From: Doryteuthis pealeii
Lineage: Eukaryota > Mollusca > Cephalopoda > Myopsida > Loliginidae
DNA: 64,000 bases
Reading direction: 5' to 3'
Assembly (NCBI GenBank): GCA_023376005.1
Contig: CM042157.1
Coordinates: 93,625,062 to 93,689,061 of the forward strand
Made by a program: the position numbers and the translations under genes. How positions within the stretch are numbered: the stretch's first letter is position 1; each line of letters opens with the position of its first letter. The notes under the pieces are model-generated. The model saw nothing but the letters and a program-made list of their open reading frames with translations, did no database searches and was not told the origin of the DNA. Shown one piece after another: positions 10,369 to 22,500 of the stretch.

Positions 10369-11500
10369 TCTTATCATAATGAAGATTGTGTGTTTCTCTG
10401 TCTGTAACCGAAAGTATATCACAACTCAAGTCACAATTCCCTTAGTTATTTACATCACATTCTCCATGATTTCATTTTTATTTAAACCTCAGTTATTAAT
10501 AAATATTGTTTTACATTATTAATTCTGTTGACCATATCTACAAACAGATATTTACCATTTACTCCATGTGTATAATAAGAATAAATTGCATTATTTTGCT
10601 TTCAAAAAAAATATCTTATTACATTTTATGATTAATGCTTCAAACACACTATAAAAAAAAAATCTTTATTTCAATATGCCTGAGCGAGGTCTTATAGTAT
10701 TAAAAAAAAAGAAAAGAAAAGAAATATATCTTAAATGATTTTCAAAAATTCCCGCAAGATGCAACAACAACACGGGATTTAACGGAATTTGACGATCTTT
10801 GCCGAACTTTTAAATTTCCATCAGAAGATTCAACAGAATAATACCAACAGCTGATTTTAACAAACACGGATGGAATGGGAACTTTTCAATACTCTGAAGA
10901 TGGACATTTGTCCGAAAATATTAAGAGAAAAAAAAAAGGAAAAAAAAAAAAATTAACATAGTTATTTTCATCACATTCTTCATGATTTTATTTATATTTA
11001 AACCTCAATTATTAATAAAATTACTTCACCTTTTTATTAGTGTTGTCCATATCTACATACTAATAACATGCTATTGTATTTATATATACAAAAAATAGCG
11101 GTTTGCAGTGTGAACGGGAAGGCTAATTTGCATATTGATATTAAAAATGTGATTTTATTAAATATGTGCTTAGTATATTGATTTCTAACTGTTTGGTTTT
11201 ATTTTAATGAATATAAGCAAAAATCTCTCCAATGAATCTTAAATGAAATCCATTAACAAGAAAAAATAAGTGTAATTTTATTCTTTATTTCCTAATTTAA
11301 CTAAATAGTTAAATAAGTAAAATTCAGCAATGAAAGACGGCAATGATGGAAGAGTAAGTTTCATTTCTATTTTTCTATTATACCCCCACTCTGTTTCAAA
11401 TCTTTTTATCTGCATTCTTATTAGACTTTCTAATTTAATACGATATTTCATTACATTAAAACTTAAATACTTGCACCCGGAGGGCGCATATATTTGCTAG
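10369..11500 (+). mobile_element. Two Helitron-1 pieces with unrelated sequence between
   Basis: 10369-10570 is the 5' third of a copy (TCTTATCATAATGAAGATTG...GTAACCGAAAG). 10955-11500 is the 3' two-thirds of another, ending in the CACCCGGAGGGCGCA hairpin and CTAG, followed by a TA run. The intervening 380 bp is not Helitron-1 and shows no recognisable coding sequence. Confidence 0.78.
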
Positions 11501-11727
11501 TATATATATATATATATTATCAAGAACAAATGAAAAGTTACAGAAGATTTGGTACAAATTCACAAGAAAGCATTTTTGAGCAATTGTTTTAAAAAAATAT
11601 TTTATTTAATATGAATACAATGGTGGATAATAAAGATACACTTTGAGGAGCTGCAACAAAAATACACATGTTTTGTTGATCAGTTTTAACTGTTTTACAA
11701 ATAGGGATTTATCTTGTTATAAAACAC

Positions 11728-12160
11728 ATATAAAAGTTCTTTTGGAATGATGCACATATAAAAGTTCTTTTGGAATGATGCACATATAAAGGGTCATTTG
11801 GAATGATGCACATATAAAAGTTCTTTTGGAATGATGCACATATAAAAGTTATTTTGGAATAATGCACATATAAAAGTTCTTTTGGAATGATGCACATTTG
11901 GAATAATGCACATATAAAGGGTCATTTGGAATAATGCACATATAAAAGTTCTTTTGGAATGATGCACATATAAAAGTTCTTTTGGAATAATGCACATATA
12001 AAAGTTCTTTTGGAATAATGCACATATAAAAGTTCTTTTGGAATAATGCACATATAAAAGTTCTTTTGGAATGATGCACATATAAAAGTTCTTTTGGAAT
12101 GATGCACATATAAAAGTTCTTTTGGAATGATGCACATATAAAGGATCATTTGGAATAATG
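11728..12160. repeat. 28-bp tandem minisatellite
   Basis: About 16 copies of a 28-bp unit built around GCACATATAAAAGTTCTTTT. Some units carry GGTCATTT in place of GTTCTTTT, and one unit is shortened. Minus-strand frames through it are open only because the unit lacks stops; they are not genes. Confidence 0.95.
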
Positions 12161-12174
12161 CATAGACGCAAAAG

Positions 12175-12736
12175 TGTTATAGCTGTGTATTAAAACGTTA
12201 ACATTTCTTTCTTATTTAGAAATGTATTACAGCAAAATTTATACTCATTTTTCAAAAAATTTTGAAAAACATCTCTGAGAAAAAATTTATTGGTAAAATC
12301 AAAAAACTTTCATTCACAAATTATTTATTGAAAATTCTTCTTTTAAAAATTCATATTTGTGCATAAAATATTTTACCAATTCTTTAAAAATGAACTTTAA
12401 ACTGCAAACCATTTTTTTTTTAATGCAAACCAACTAAGATTTGCATAACCTAAAAGGTAATTTGAATGAAATTCCAAATTCAAAAAGGTCTTTGCAGAAT
12501 TATTAAAATAAGGGGAAACAAAAAGAAATTATTTGAAAATGATATGGAAAGAGAAAAATGTAAAAAAAAAAAACCCAAAAAAACGAATAAAATAAACATG
12601 CAAAAATCTTTTAAAAAAAGAAAGAGAAAATAAAGATGAAGAAATGGAACAAAAATCAACAACACATGAATAATTGTTGACAAAAATATTTGAACAAAAT
12701 AGGATTTGTGTTCAAAAAGTACTGAGATTGAACCTG

Positions 12737-12738
<2 letters not shown>
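12175..12738. other. Between the minisatellite and a TA run: nothing recognised
   Basis: A- and T-rich sequence without splice-phase-compatible exons or known repeat ends. It lies beyond the 3' end of the receptor gene. Confidence 0.4.

Positions 12739-12739
<1 letters not shown>

Positions 12740-12769
<30 letters not shown>
12740..12769. repeat. TA microsatellite
   Basis: Thirty bases of TA abutting an inverted-repeat element. TA runs occur at nearly every hammerhead or Helitron boundary in the window. Confidence 0.95.
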
Positions 12770-12771
<2 letters not shown>

Positions 12772-13059
12772 TTAAAAGAAAGGAAATGAATCCGACAATA
12801 TGAGTATGAAAAGGTGGAATGAAAACATCACACAATGCTGTTAAAAAGAAAACAATTTATAATATAATCATAGCTGATACTGATCAATATTTCGATTTTA
12901 CAAAAATCATCTTCAGAGCTCATTCACTCCGTGGTGTTTGGGTCGGAGAAGAATGTCAAATCAGTTCACAAACAAAAAACCTTAATACTGCTATGATTAT
13001 ATTATAAATTGTTTTCTCTTTAACAGCATTGTGTGATGTTTTCATTTCACCTTTTCATA

Positions 13060-13062
<3 letters not shown>
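12770..13062. mobile_element. Palindromic element with a hammerhead-like centre
   Basis: Arms 12798-12873 and 12989-13064 are inverted copies (sharing ATCACACAATGCTGTTAAA). TA runs lie on both sides. The central region encodes, on the minus strand, the hammerhead-like motif at 12872-12920. No protein is encoded. Confidence 0.75.
12872..12920 (-). ncRNA. Hammerhead-like motif, extra U after the core
   Basis: Minus-strand order: AGCU (stem I), CUGAAGA, one extra U, GAUUUU-UGU-AAAAUC (stem II, 6 bp), GAAA, stem III AUAUU-GAUC-AGUAU, cleavage base C, AGCU (stem I, 4 bp). All conserved bases are present; the extra base between A9 and stem II is the only departure. Activity is unknown. Confidence 0.6.

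Positions 13063-13109
<47 letters not shown>
13063..13109. repeat. TA microsatellite
   Basis: A 47-bp TA run between two inverted-repeat elements. Confidence 0.95.
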
Positions 13110-13111
<2 letters not shown>

Positions 13112-13317
13112 TTAAACTTTTTTAGAAAAAACAAACAAATGATGTTATAGTTGTAACGGTTTACTTATTCTGTCTCTCTATCATAAATATTTCGTTCTTG
13201 AAGAAGACTGCTTTAATAAAAGGTCGAAACAGATTTCTGTCAGCGAATTATAACATCATTTGTTTGTTTTTTTCTAAAAATGTTTAATTCATACTGTCGG
13301 ATTCACTTCCATTTACT

Positions 13318-13322
<5 letters not shown>
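13110..13322. mobile_element. Second palindromic element with a hammerhead-like centre
   Basis: Inverted arms share ACAAACAAATGATGTTATA (left) and its complement on the right (13250-13293). The centre contains the hammerhead-like motif at 13191-13247. TA runs flank it at 13063-13109 and 13323-13350. Confidence 0.72.
13191..13247 (+). ncRNA. Hammerhead-like motif with core insertions
   Basis: Order: UUCGUU (stem I), CUUGAAGA plus an extra A (the core has one surplus U), GAC..CUUU-AAUA-AAAG-GUC (stem II), GAAA, stem III ACAGA-UU-UCUGU, C, AGCGAA (stem I, 6 bp with one G-U). The fold is complete, but the U inserted in the conserved CUGANGA suggests loss of activity or a misplaced register. Confidence 0.5.
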
Positions 13323-13350
<28 letters not shown>

Positions 13351-13351
<1 letters not shown>

Positions 13352-13543
13352 CCTGACTGCACCGCTTTGAACTCACAAGTTACTGTATCCTTGTTGACAC
13401 TTCCTCGTCCCCCTTCTCATCTCGCTCTTTTTCCTCACGCCTTCTGAGACATCCACCCCCCTCCTCTTCTTAAGAATTCAGTCGAGTTGCGTCTAGCAGA
13501 TATTAGAAGAGAATAGGACCCCCTGTACGCAACAATTTAAACA
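13351..13543. other. Downstream flank of the receptor gene
   Basis: Less AT-rich, C-rich stretch after a TA run. No exon or known repeat recognised. It lies just past the candidate poly(A) signal of the minus-strand gene. Confidence 0.4.
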
Positions 13544-13549
13544 TTTATT
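13544..13549 (-). terminator. Candidate poly(A) signal of the receptor gene
   Basis: TTTATT on the plus strand reads AATAAA on the minus strand, 110 bp beyond the receptor stop codon. Position and sequence suit a cleavage signal for a short 3' UTR. Confidence 0.5.
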
Positions 13550-13659
13550 GTTTTGTTTTGACCGAAAGCAATATATATTCAATTTTCTTTTTTTTCTTTT
13601 TTGAGGGAAAAAAACAAAAAAAAAAAAATCTTTGAAAAAAGAAATGTTGATATTGTATT

Positions 13660-13763
13660 TCACTTAAGAAGTATTGACTCAATTTTGACATAATCTTGTT
13701 CCTTTAGCGGAGAATTTAGGTCGTTTTGATCCTCACCATGATAGATCCAGTCATTCTTCACAT
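13660..13763 (-). CDS. Receptor exon 10: C-terminus and stop
   Basis: Residues 333-366 and TGA at 13660-13662. Acidic tail with [11 protein letters not shown] and [13 protein letters not shown]; Tyr357 sits in a YxxI context. The acceptor is TTTATTTTTTCAG. The phase 1 entry agrees with exon 9 across a 7.8-kb intron. Confidence 0.82.
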
Positions 13764-14164
13764 CTGAAAAAATAAAATGTTATTTTATCAGAAAAAAAAA
13801 AATTTAACAAAATGTTATGTTTTTACATACAAATGAAATACGGAGGAACACTGAATGAAAAAGCAAGACCAAGTTGTTGGGAAAATTAACAAGGTTTTAT
13901 TTAACACAGGGTAGAGAATGCTTCTACCCTAAAAGTGACTTAATTAGCTCACACGTGTGCATCAAGCCAGCATTAACCCTATTCAAAAGGAATCATTACG
14001 GAAATCCTACTTCTGGGTTCCCACAAAGCAACCTTCAAGGGAGGCAACTGTCCACTACTGATTAAGGGGAGTAACTCTTGAATTTCGTTAAAAATGAGGG
14101 CAAAATTGATCTTTAAATTTTCACATATTGTGAAGCAGGTCTCATCTTTTTTTACATTACATCC

Positions 14165-14213
<49 letters not shown>

Positions 14214-14712
14214 TTTCTTCTATTTTTTTACATTCATTTTCCTATGCTTTGAAAAAATGAGCAGAGTTTATTTTCTATTTTTTTATTTTTTTATTCCTTT
14301 ACTTTATTTTTATTTTATATTTTTTATTTCTTTATTTTTATTTCTATATTATTTTGTTATTTTTCTTTTTCTTTTTCCTTTTCTGTTATTATGTTTCTCC
14401 TTATTTCTAGCCTTTAAACTCTTCTCATTTTGTATATACACTTTTACAACTATTTCCCCAAGGAATCTGTCCCCCATCTAAGCCACACCTCATCCAAAAC
14501 ATAGACCTCCCCGCCTCATTCAAAGAAACTAATCGTGCCCAGTTCAAACAAAGACACCAGCCCTCCCTCCCCTAAATTGATAGATTTAAAAGCGATGTTA
14601 CTTTGGGAAGTTCTCAGTAAGAGTCATGTTCTTGTGATTACCTGAAGATGCCGTATTAATACAGTTGAAATAAATTATTGTAATGAAGCAAGTTTAGAGT
14701 TTTTTCTTCATT

Positions 14713-14757
<45 letters not shown>

Positions 14758-16440
14758 ATGTTTATTTTGTCAACCTAAAGGGGGAATAACTGAGGTTTTT
14801 TAAGATGTTTTGAAATTCTGACATCAGTGAGAAATGGAATGAATTTATGGAAGCAAATAAGTACATGTCATTTGGGAGAGTTACACTGTGTAGCCAAAAA
14901 ACGTCAGTAACAACACTATAAGGACATGTATCTCAAACAGTTGTTTCTGCCCCCTGTGTGGAAATCCAGGTATTTTTTTAAATTAAAAAGTGGAAAAACT
15001 CATTTGTAATTAAGACTACATAAACAAAAAAAGAGAACAATTGTTAGTAATAATCTTTAAATTTTTGTTTATTATCTCACTTGAGTAAAAGTGCACATAC
15101 CTATATATCTACTTCTGATTGTACAGTCGTTTTATAGGTTTTTCAGCATTTAAGTTGCCTCCTCTGGTTCATAGGAAGGGTATAGGCCACTCAGTGGCAC
15201 CCATAGGCTGGCGGGTGGCCTAAAATTTAAGTTTTGGGGCATACAGTACTCGAAAATAGAAATTTTTGGTTCATAGGAAGGGTATAGGCCACTCAGTGGC
15301 ACCCATAGGCTGGCGGGTGGCCTAAAATTTAAGTTTTGGGGCATACAGTACTCGAAAATAGAAATTTTTGGTTCATAGGAAGGGTATAGGCCACTCAGTG
15401 GCACCCATAGGCTGGCGGGTGGCCTAAAATTTAAGTTTTGGGGCATACAGTACTCGAAAATAGAAATTTTTGGTTCATAGGAAGGGTATAGGCCACTCAG
15501 TGGCACCCATAGGCTGGCGGGTGGCCTAAAATTTAAGTTTTGGGGCATACAGTACTCGAAAATAGAAATTTTTGGTTCATAGGAAGGGTATAGGCCACTC
15601 AGTGGCACCCATAGGCTGGCGGGTGGCCTAAAATTTAAGTTTTGGGGCATACAGTACTCGAAAATAGAAATTTTTGGTTCATAGGAAGGGTATAGGCCAC
15701 TCAGTGGCACCCATAGGCTGGCGGGTGGCCTAAAATTTAAGTTTTGGGGCATACAGTACTCGAAAATAGAAATTTTTGAAGTTATTTCCCTTTCATTTAA
15801 AAAAAAAAAAACGCGATTTAAATATAAAAAATAAAAGGGACATAACTCCAAAAATCTCTATCAAGTTGGTCATTTGAAAATTAATCAATAAAAATTATTA
15901 GGTTTTACTAGTCATAGGCAAAAGTAACAAAGGGAGATAATAATCTTTTTTTTTTAATTTCTTAATTTTACAAACAATAACCAAAAATCAGGGAATTGTC
16001 CAATTTCAATGAAATTTTCACCACTTTATTCATTAATGACTTAAATTTATAATGAATAGCTTATTTTAAAATTAAAAAAAAGTTTTTTATCAATTCAGAA
16101 TGGGGTGGTGTGGGGGGAGTGTTGACCTTTGATTATTTGAAGAAAAAAATTCCAGGCTCTAATTTTTACATTTCTAGAAAGATCAAATTCGGAAGAACAT
16201 AAAAAAAAAAAAAAAAAAAAATTCAAAACACAAAAAAAATTATTTGAAAATTTGAAAGTTATTTTCTGAAAACTCAAAAAATAATATTTGTAAAGGGGTT
16301 TTTTTTTTTGTAATATAAAAAAAAAATTTGGTTATTTCCTGTAATTTTAACATGATCAAAGGGGAACCACTCTTGACTGATAAATTATTTGTTTATTTAT
16401 TGATCTACTAGGAAAAAAGAAGACAGGGTTAGGTTAGGGT

Positions 16441-16473
<33 letters not shown>

Positions 16474-16529
16474 TAGGGTTTATTTATTGATCTACTAGGA
16501 AAAAAGAAGACGGGGTTAGGGTTTAGGGT

Positions 16530-16564
<35 letters not shown>

Positions 16565-19500
16565 GGTTAGGTTTAGGGTTAGTTTAATGGGAAAATAAAT
16601 AAATAATTTATCAGTCAAAAGTAGTTCCCCTTTGATCATGTTAGACTTATAAGAAATAACCAAATTTTTTTTAATTGATGCAAGAAAAGTTTTTTTTTTT
16701 TCTGATTTAATTGGTCTATTTTTATTGACTAGCACAACCTGGAATACAAAACTAGGCACAACTTGATAGAAAAGGTCGATCCACTGGGAATTATGCAACA
16801 TCTACATTTTGACCATACAACAAAATGGATAAACCAGAATCTGTTCTTGAGAATGAAACTCATAAAATTCTATGGGACTTTTAGATTAAGATGGATCCCC
16901 TTATCTCAGCCGGTTGTGCTAGTTTGCTACATTTGCTTAGTCCATGGTTTACAGTCTCATCTCTATTACCGCAAAGTCTACATTTACTATTTTGTTGGGT
17001 CTTATCAATTTTTGCTTTGATATAATTTGTCATTATGGCATTATTATTTAATAACAGATCATTGTTATAATTGATTGTTATTGATTGTTTATGTTTGACC
17101 TTTCAAATAAAATACTTCATTGGTCACCAATTCGAGTGAAAAGTTACTAGATGACCATTGACCTATAGAGAGGTTTAGCCACACTTTAACCTGTTTTGTT
17201 TTTGAATTCTGTTTGGGTGTCTAGCCACCCTCCTCACCTAGTGAAAAAAAACTGGTTTAATTATCATGTGACAGATCAGGTTGGGTTAAATGGTAGCAGT
17301 CACACTTAGCAAGTGACCGGACTTGTTTTGGAGAAGCACGATGGTGTAGTGGTTAGAGTCGCAGGAAATGGACATGTCGACCAGATTTCAATTCCTGGAC
17401 GAAGCCACAGTTCACACAGCTATGGGTAAATAGTAGGGCAGACTGGGCTCTTTAACCATGGTTAGGCAACTGGTCCATGAGAAGAAAAACTCTGAATTCA
17501 AACCTGGTCACTAATAGAATAGACTCAGCCCTATTTAGTGATCTATTTCAATTAAAAAAAATTTTTTTTTAAAGAGCTTCCAAATTGACATCCAAGCAAA
17601 TGAATAAAAGTAGACACTGGCAAAATGAGCCTAAAATGCTAAGTGTGACTGCTACCATTTAACCCAACCTGATCAGTCACATGATAATTAAACCAGTTTT
17701 TTTTCACTAGGTGAGGAGGGTGGCCAGACACACTGAGATTAGAAAATAATTTACCAAAAATCAGGATATTATCAGATTTTAATGAAGTTTTCAGTGTTTA
17801 TTTATCAATGAATGATCTTTATAATACATTATTTATTTTATTTCAAAACTTTCTCATTTTTTTTTCAGGTCACTTAATTTTGACTCCCCCCCCCCTTACT
17901 TTGGAGTGTAAAATATTGGCAAGTTGGTCTTTGATTGATACTAATTACAGTAGAAATAAAAAGATAAAAGACCGAAGTTGTAAATAGAAAAAAAAAAAAA
18001 ATTTTAAGTGGAATATTTTATAAGAAAATAAGTACCAAAAATCCGAAAATAAAAGTTTAAAAGATAATAAATAATTAATTTTTTGGAGATTTCTTTTTTA
18101 CTCATTTCGATAATTATTTAATTGGCTATTATCTTATAAAAGAAAAATTTATACATTGATATTTTTTCTGCTTAAAAAGGAGGGGGGGGGCTACATTTTC
18201 AATAGAGTTTTTCTTCAAACCGTATACTTTGATTGACTAAAATAAGGTTTGCATTAAATAAATATTTATTTCCAGAATCTAAAAATATAACATTTTAAAC
18301 TTAACATCAGGCTTTTCATATTTTAAATGAATTTTATATATTAATTTTTCATGGCAAAAATACTAAATTAAAGTTTTGAAATAAAATAACTGATGCATTA
18401 TAAAATTCATTAATTGATAAATCAATACTGAAAATTTCATTAAAATCGGATAATTACCTGATTTTTGGTAATTTTTTTTTTTCAATCGCGAATGTTATAT
18501 TAAAATTGTAAACAAGCACTTAAAATCCTTGAAAAAGAGACAGAATGGCAGATCGCGTCGAAATTGACCAAAACAAATCCCTTTAAATGTATTAAAAATA
18601 AACTGCATATGTAATGATATTTTTCTTTTTTTAATGATGGTCATTATGTTACTACTTATCAATTTAGACAAAATTTGACCTTAAATAATAGATTTAATTA
18701 TTTTTAATTCCCTTTTAAAACTCGTAGTATCCGATTTTTTTGCCAGTGCCTAAATAAAAGTAAAGTCGTCAGGGTGGCCTAAAGTCAGTATTAGCGAGGG
18801 AGTCTATCCCCTTTTCACTAGTGCTAGACCAAGGAGATGTTTTTGCATCTAAGGTGGAGCGCCACACCTACCATCAGCTCCTCACTTTACCATACAGATC
18901 CCTGTGCTACTCATACGCTGAGTTGGTGAGGGTCGGTATCAAACCAGGAACCTTGTGGTTCCTAAGCAGATGCTCTACCGACTGATCTAAACCAGTGTGT
19001 CATATAGTACCTAAATAATGAGAATAGTGTTCCTAAAATCCTTTTAGTCCAATCATGGACCAGGTACTTCTGCTAGTATTTATATAAGCATATAAATAAT
19101 GAATATGTGAAATATATTTATACAAGAACTTAGGCACATTGATTTGATGTCAACTTTTATCTATCAGGTACCTTGACTTTTGTATATATAAAAAAAACTA
19201 TCCAACAAGTTTTTGTTAGTTCACCATTGGTACATGAATGTAATAGCTTAGTTAGGAAAGAGTTAGGCTGGAGGTGAAAGAGGTTCATACCTTTCCCAAT
19301 GATATTAGTCTGAAAGAGAATTTAATAGAGCAACTGGAGTCATTTAATAATGAAATTTATTGTGTACAGTGCTCAGGTGCATCTCAACTCATCAAAGTCT
19401 CATGTCAAGTACACAGAATAATGTATTAGTGTCAGGAACATGAACAGTTTACAGTAGTAATATGCATGTATGTGTGCACGTGTGTGCATATGTATGTGGA

Positions 19501-22500
19501 GAGTGGCATCAGGTATAGTGTCGGCGGACTACAGGAAGCATGGAGGCTTTGAACAGATGCAGGCAGTTTATTCCATGTCTCCGCAACTCTGAGCGTGAAA
19601 AAATGTTTCCGAAAGTCACGTGAGCAGTGCTGTTTTCTGACTTTGTAGGCATGCCCACGTGTGTTAGAAAGATGGAGATCAAAAAGGTGCTCAAGGTTGC
19701 TGTTGTTAAGATGATTAATGACCTTATGAGTGTTTACCAGGTCAGTTGCCAGATGCCAAAGTTTCAGCGAATCCATTCCCAGGGCAGCGAGACGTTCAGA
19801 GTATGGCAGATGCCTGATTTTGTAGTCAAGCCCATTAGCCACTATGCCATAGGGACTCCCTCGATGCAATTTATTAGAGGAAACCCTTGCCTTTATTCCT
19901 AAATGAAGCAGAGTTGAAATAGTTCAGTTGGGAAAGTGTTAAATTGAGTTCTAAAGAACCACTGGTTCATTCCAAATCAATTTCCTTTTTTCTCTTTTTC
20001 TCTTTTTCAAACACTATTGTTTTCTTTGATCAATTCAACCATGTAATATACAACTACCAAAGGAGGACTCACCATGGTGGGGTGGCTTGTTTGGTAAGTT
20101 GCCAATGGTGTATAAATATATATACATAAATACTTACATAAGTAATTATTTATGTGTATACATGATTCCATGAGTTTAAACAAAACGGTCTTTCTTTTTA
20201 ATTTATAAAAAAAGTGTCATAGAGTACCTAAATAATGAGAATGGAATTTTCTATGTATGATGAAACCTTGGAAGAGAGAAACAACAAAATCTGATGGGAC
20301 TTGTGAATTCAACCTAGCAATTGCTAATTACTTTGTTCACCTTGTATCTTTGCTTTGTAAACCTTTTTCCCTATCCTTTTATACTCATTGCATTTCTTCC
20401 TATAATTTCTCTGTTAATTCTGATACTCAAGTTACAACATAATGACTTTTTGTTTACATCTGTATGTTTTATAGATTCAGAAAATACATCTATGATTGTC
20501 AGTTTAGAGAATAAATAATTCATATATATATTTACCAACCCCTCCGCACGAGCGGGATGCAACACAAGGTCAATTTCTTAAGCGGAGTTTAACAGGTTTG
20601 AATTCAGAGTTTTCCTTCTCCTAGACTGATTACTTAGCCATGGTTAAAGAGTCCATATCTGGAGGGAGAATAGGATTCATACCTTTCCCAAGGGTATTAG
20701 CGCCATGTGAAATGCCAACAGCTTTGTCCAGGAATTGAACTCGCATTGACGAGTCCATTTCCTACGACTGTAACCATTAGACCACACACTTCCATATGTA
20801 TAAATAATAAATGGAGGTATGTGATATGAATGTTATCGTCGTAGGAAATGGACTCGTCAACCCGAGTTCAAATCTTGGATGAGGTTGTTTGCATTTCACA
20901 TAGCACTAATATCTTTGGGAAAGGTATGAATCCAACTATTCTCCTTCCAGTTATGAGGAAATAGTAGGGCAGACTAGACTCTTTAACCTTGGTAAGTCAA
21001 CCAGTCTAGGAGAAGGGAACCCTGAATTCAAACCCTTTTAAACTCCACTTAAAAAACTGACCTTGTGTCACATACTGACCTTATGTGGAGTGGTTAGGTA
21101 AATAAATAATTATTTTTAAATAAAAAATAAATATTGGGTTAGTGTATGATCATTGCAATTCTTTTCAACAAATTTGTTGAAAAATATCTGAAATAATTCT
21201 GCCCCAACCCAATATGATCACCTTTCCAACTCAGTTGTGTTGGCTGCATTTGCTTCATTGTTGTTGTTATCATTAAAATTGGTTGGTACATTTGTGTGAA
21301 AGGCCTGGGTAAATAGTAGGGCAGACTGGGCTTAGGCAACCGCTCTAGGAGAAGAAGAACTCTGAATTCAAACCTGTTAAACTCCGCTTAACAAACGGAC
21401 CTGTTAAACTGTGTCACATCCTGTTCGTGCAGAGGGGTTAGGTAAATACCTAATTAACTGATGAGAATTGATTTTCATTCATTAAAGATAAGAATAGTAA
21501 ATGATAGAGAAATTTTTAAGATGAAAAGGTTTTGTACCTGGTTTGGAAGGTCCATAACTATTCTGTGTAGTTGAACTGCTGCAAGAAGCGTGCCTTGAGA
21601 CATTCATTGGCATATACTGGTCAGCCTCTGGTGCTGTAGCGAATGATATTGGTAAACTTGGCAGGGGTCTTTTATTCCTGTTTTGGCCCCAATCAACTTC
21701 TGATCCTTTATATGGCAGCGAAGCTTTGGTTTTTCTCTTTATAGATTCTAAAAAAAAAAAAAATGTATTGAATTGTAGTATTTCTCATAGAAAACAACAA
21801 CGCAGGTGTTAGTTAAAGCCTTTATTCCCTTTTTCCGAGGTACACATTGCCTAAGTTCCCAGGCCGGAAGTATCCGGTGAACCGGGAGATGTTGTTGTTG
21901 GGAATTTAATAACTTAATCCCACAGAAAAAAGAGATATACCTTTTTGTCTTTAGCAAGCGCAGTTATTCATTGAGACATATTCCAATTGAGATACCTTCC
22001 ATTGTATTAACGAGGCAACACATTACGACTGCTTTTCATAACACGAGGTGTTTAATTTATTTAAAAACAATGACTGAAATGAATAGGTCAAAGGGCAAGT
22101 AACTCACCCGTACAATAAATGGATTAGGGCAGATAACTTCTGACCCTTATTATTATTAGAGTCTGTTAGTCTTAATTTGTACTGACTAAAGTGAATTTCA
22201 ACAGTTGTACCCTGTGATGATACATACATTGCATGAATATATCAAGAAATACTGTTATAATAGTACACCGAAACATAAGAATTTTCCCATAGAAGTTATT
22301 CCCCTTGGACCATCTCGTTATTCCCTTATCTCAAATTATTCCCCTTTGTAGCCCTGACTCTCTTTAGGAACTAATTCCTAATGCACCATCTAATTATGCC
22401 TTATGAGGCACGCTATTCATTCTTTTCAAATCACGTCGCCGTCTTGTGAAGATGTAGAATTCGCCTCTTTCTCTTCAACTTAGCTTCCCTGAGAACCAAG

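Noticed and set aside
11709..12171. Several overlapping repetitive frames (MCIIPKELLYVHHSK type)
   Set aside because: Translation of the 28-bp minisatellite in all three minus frames; an artefact of repeat composition.
15150..15851. 233-codon minus-strand frame across the 102-bp repeats
   Set aside because: It is open because the unit is 34 codons without a stop; no homology, start context or splice fit.
16425..16580. True telomere
   Set aside because: Mixed TTAGGG/TTTAGGG units are enclosed by inverted arms and continue into gene introns on both sides.
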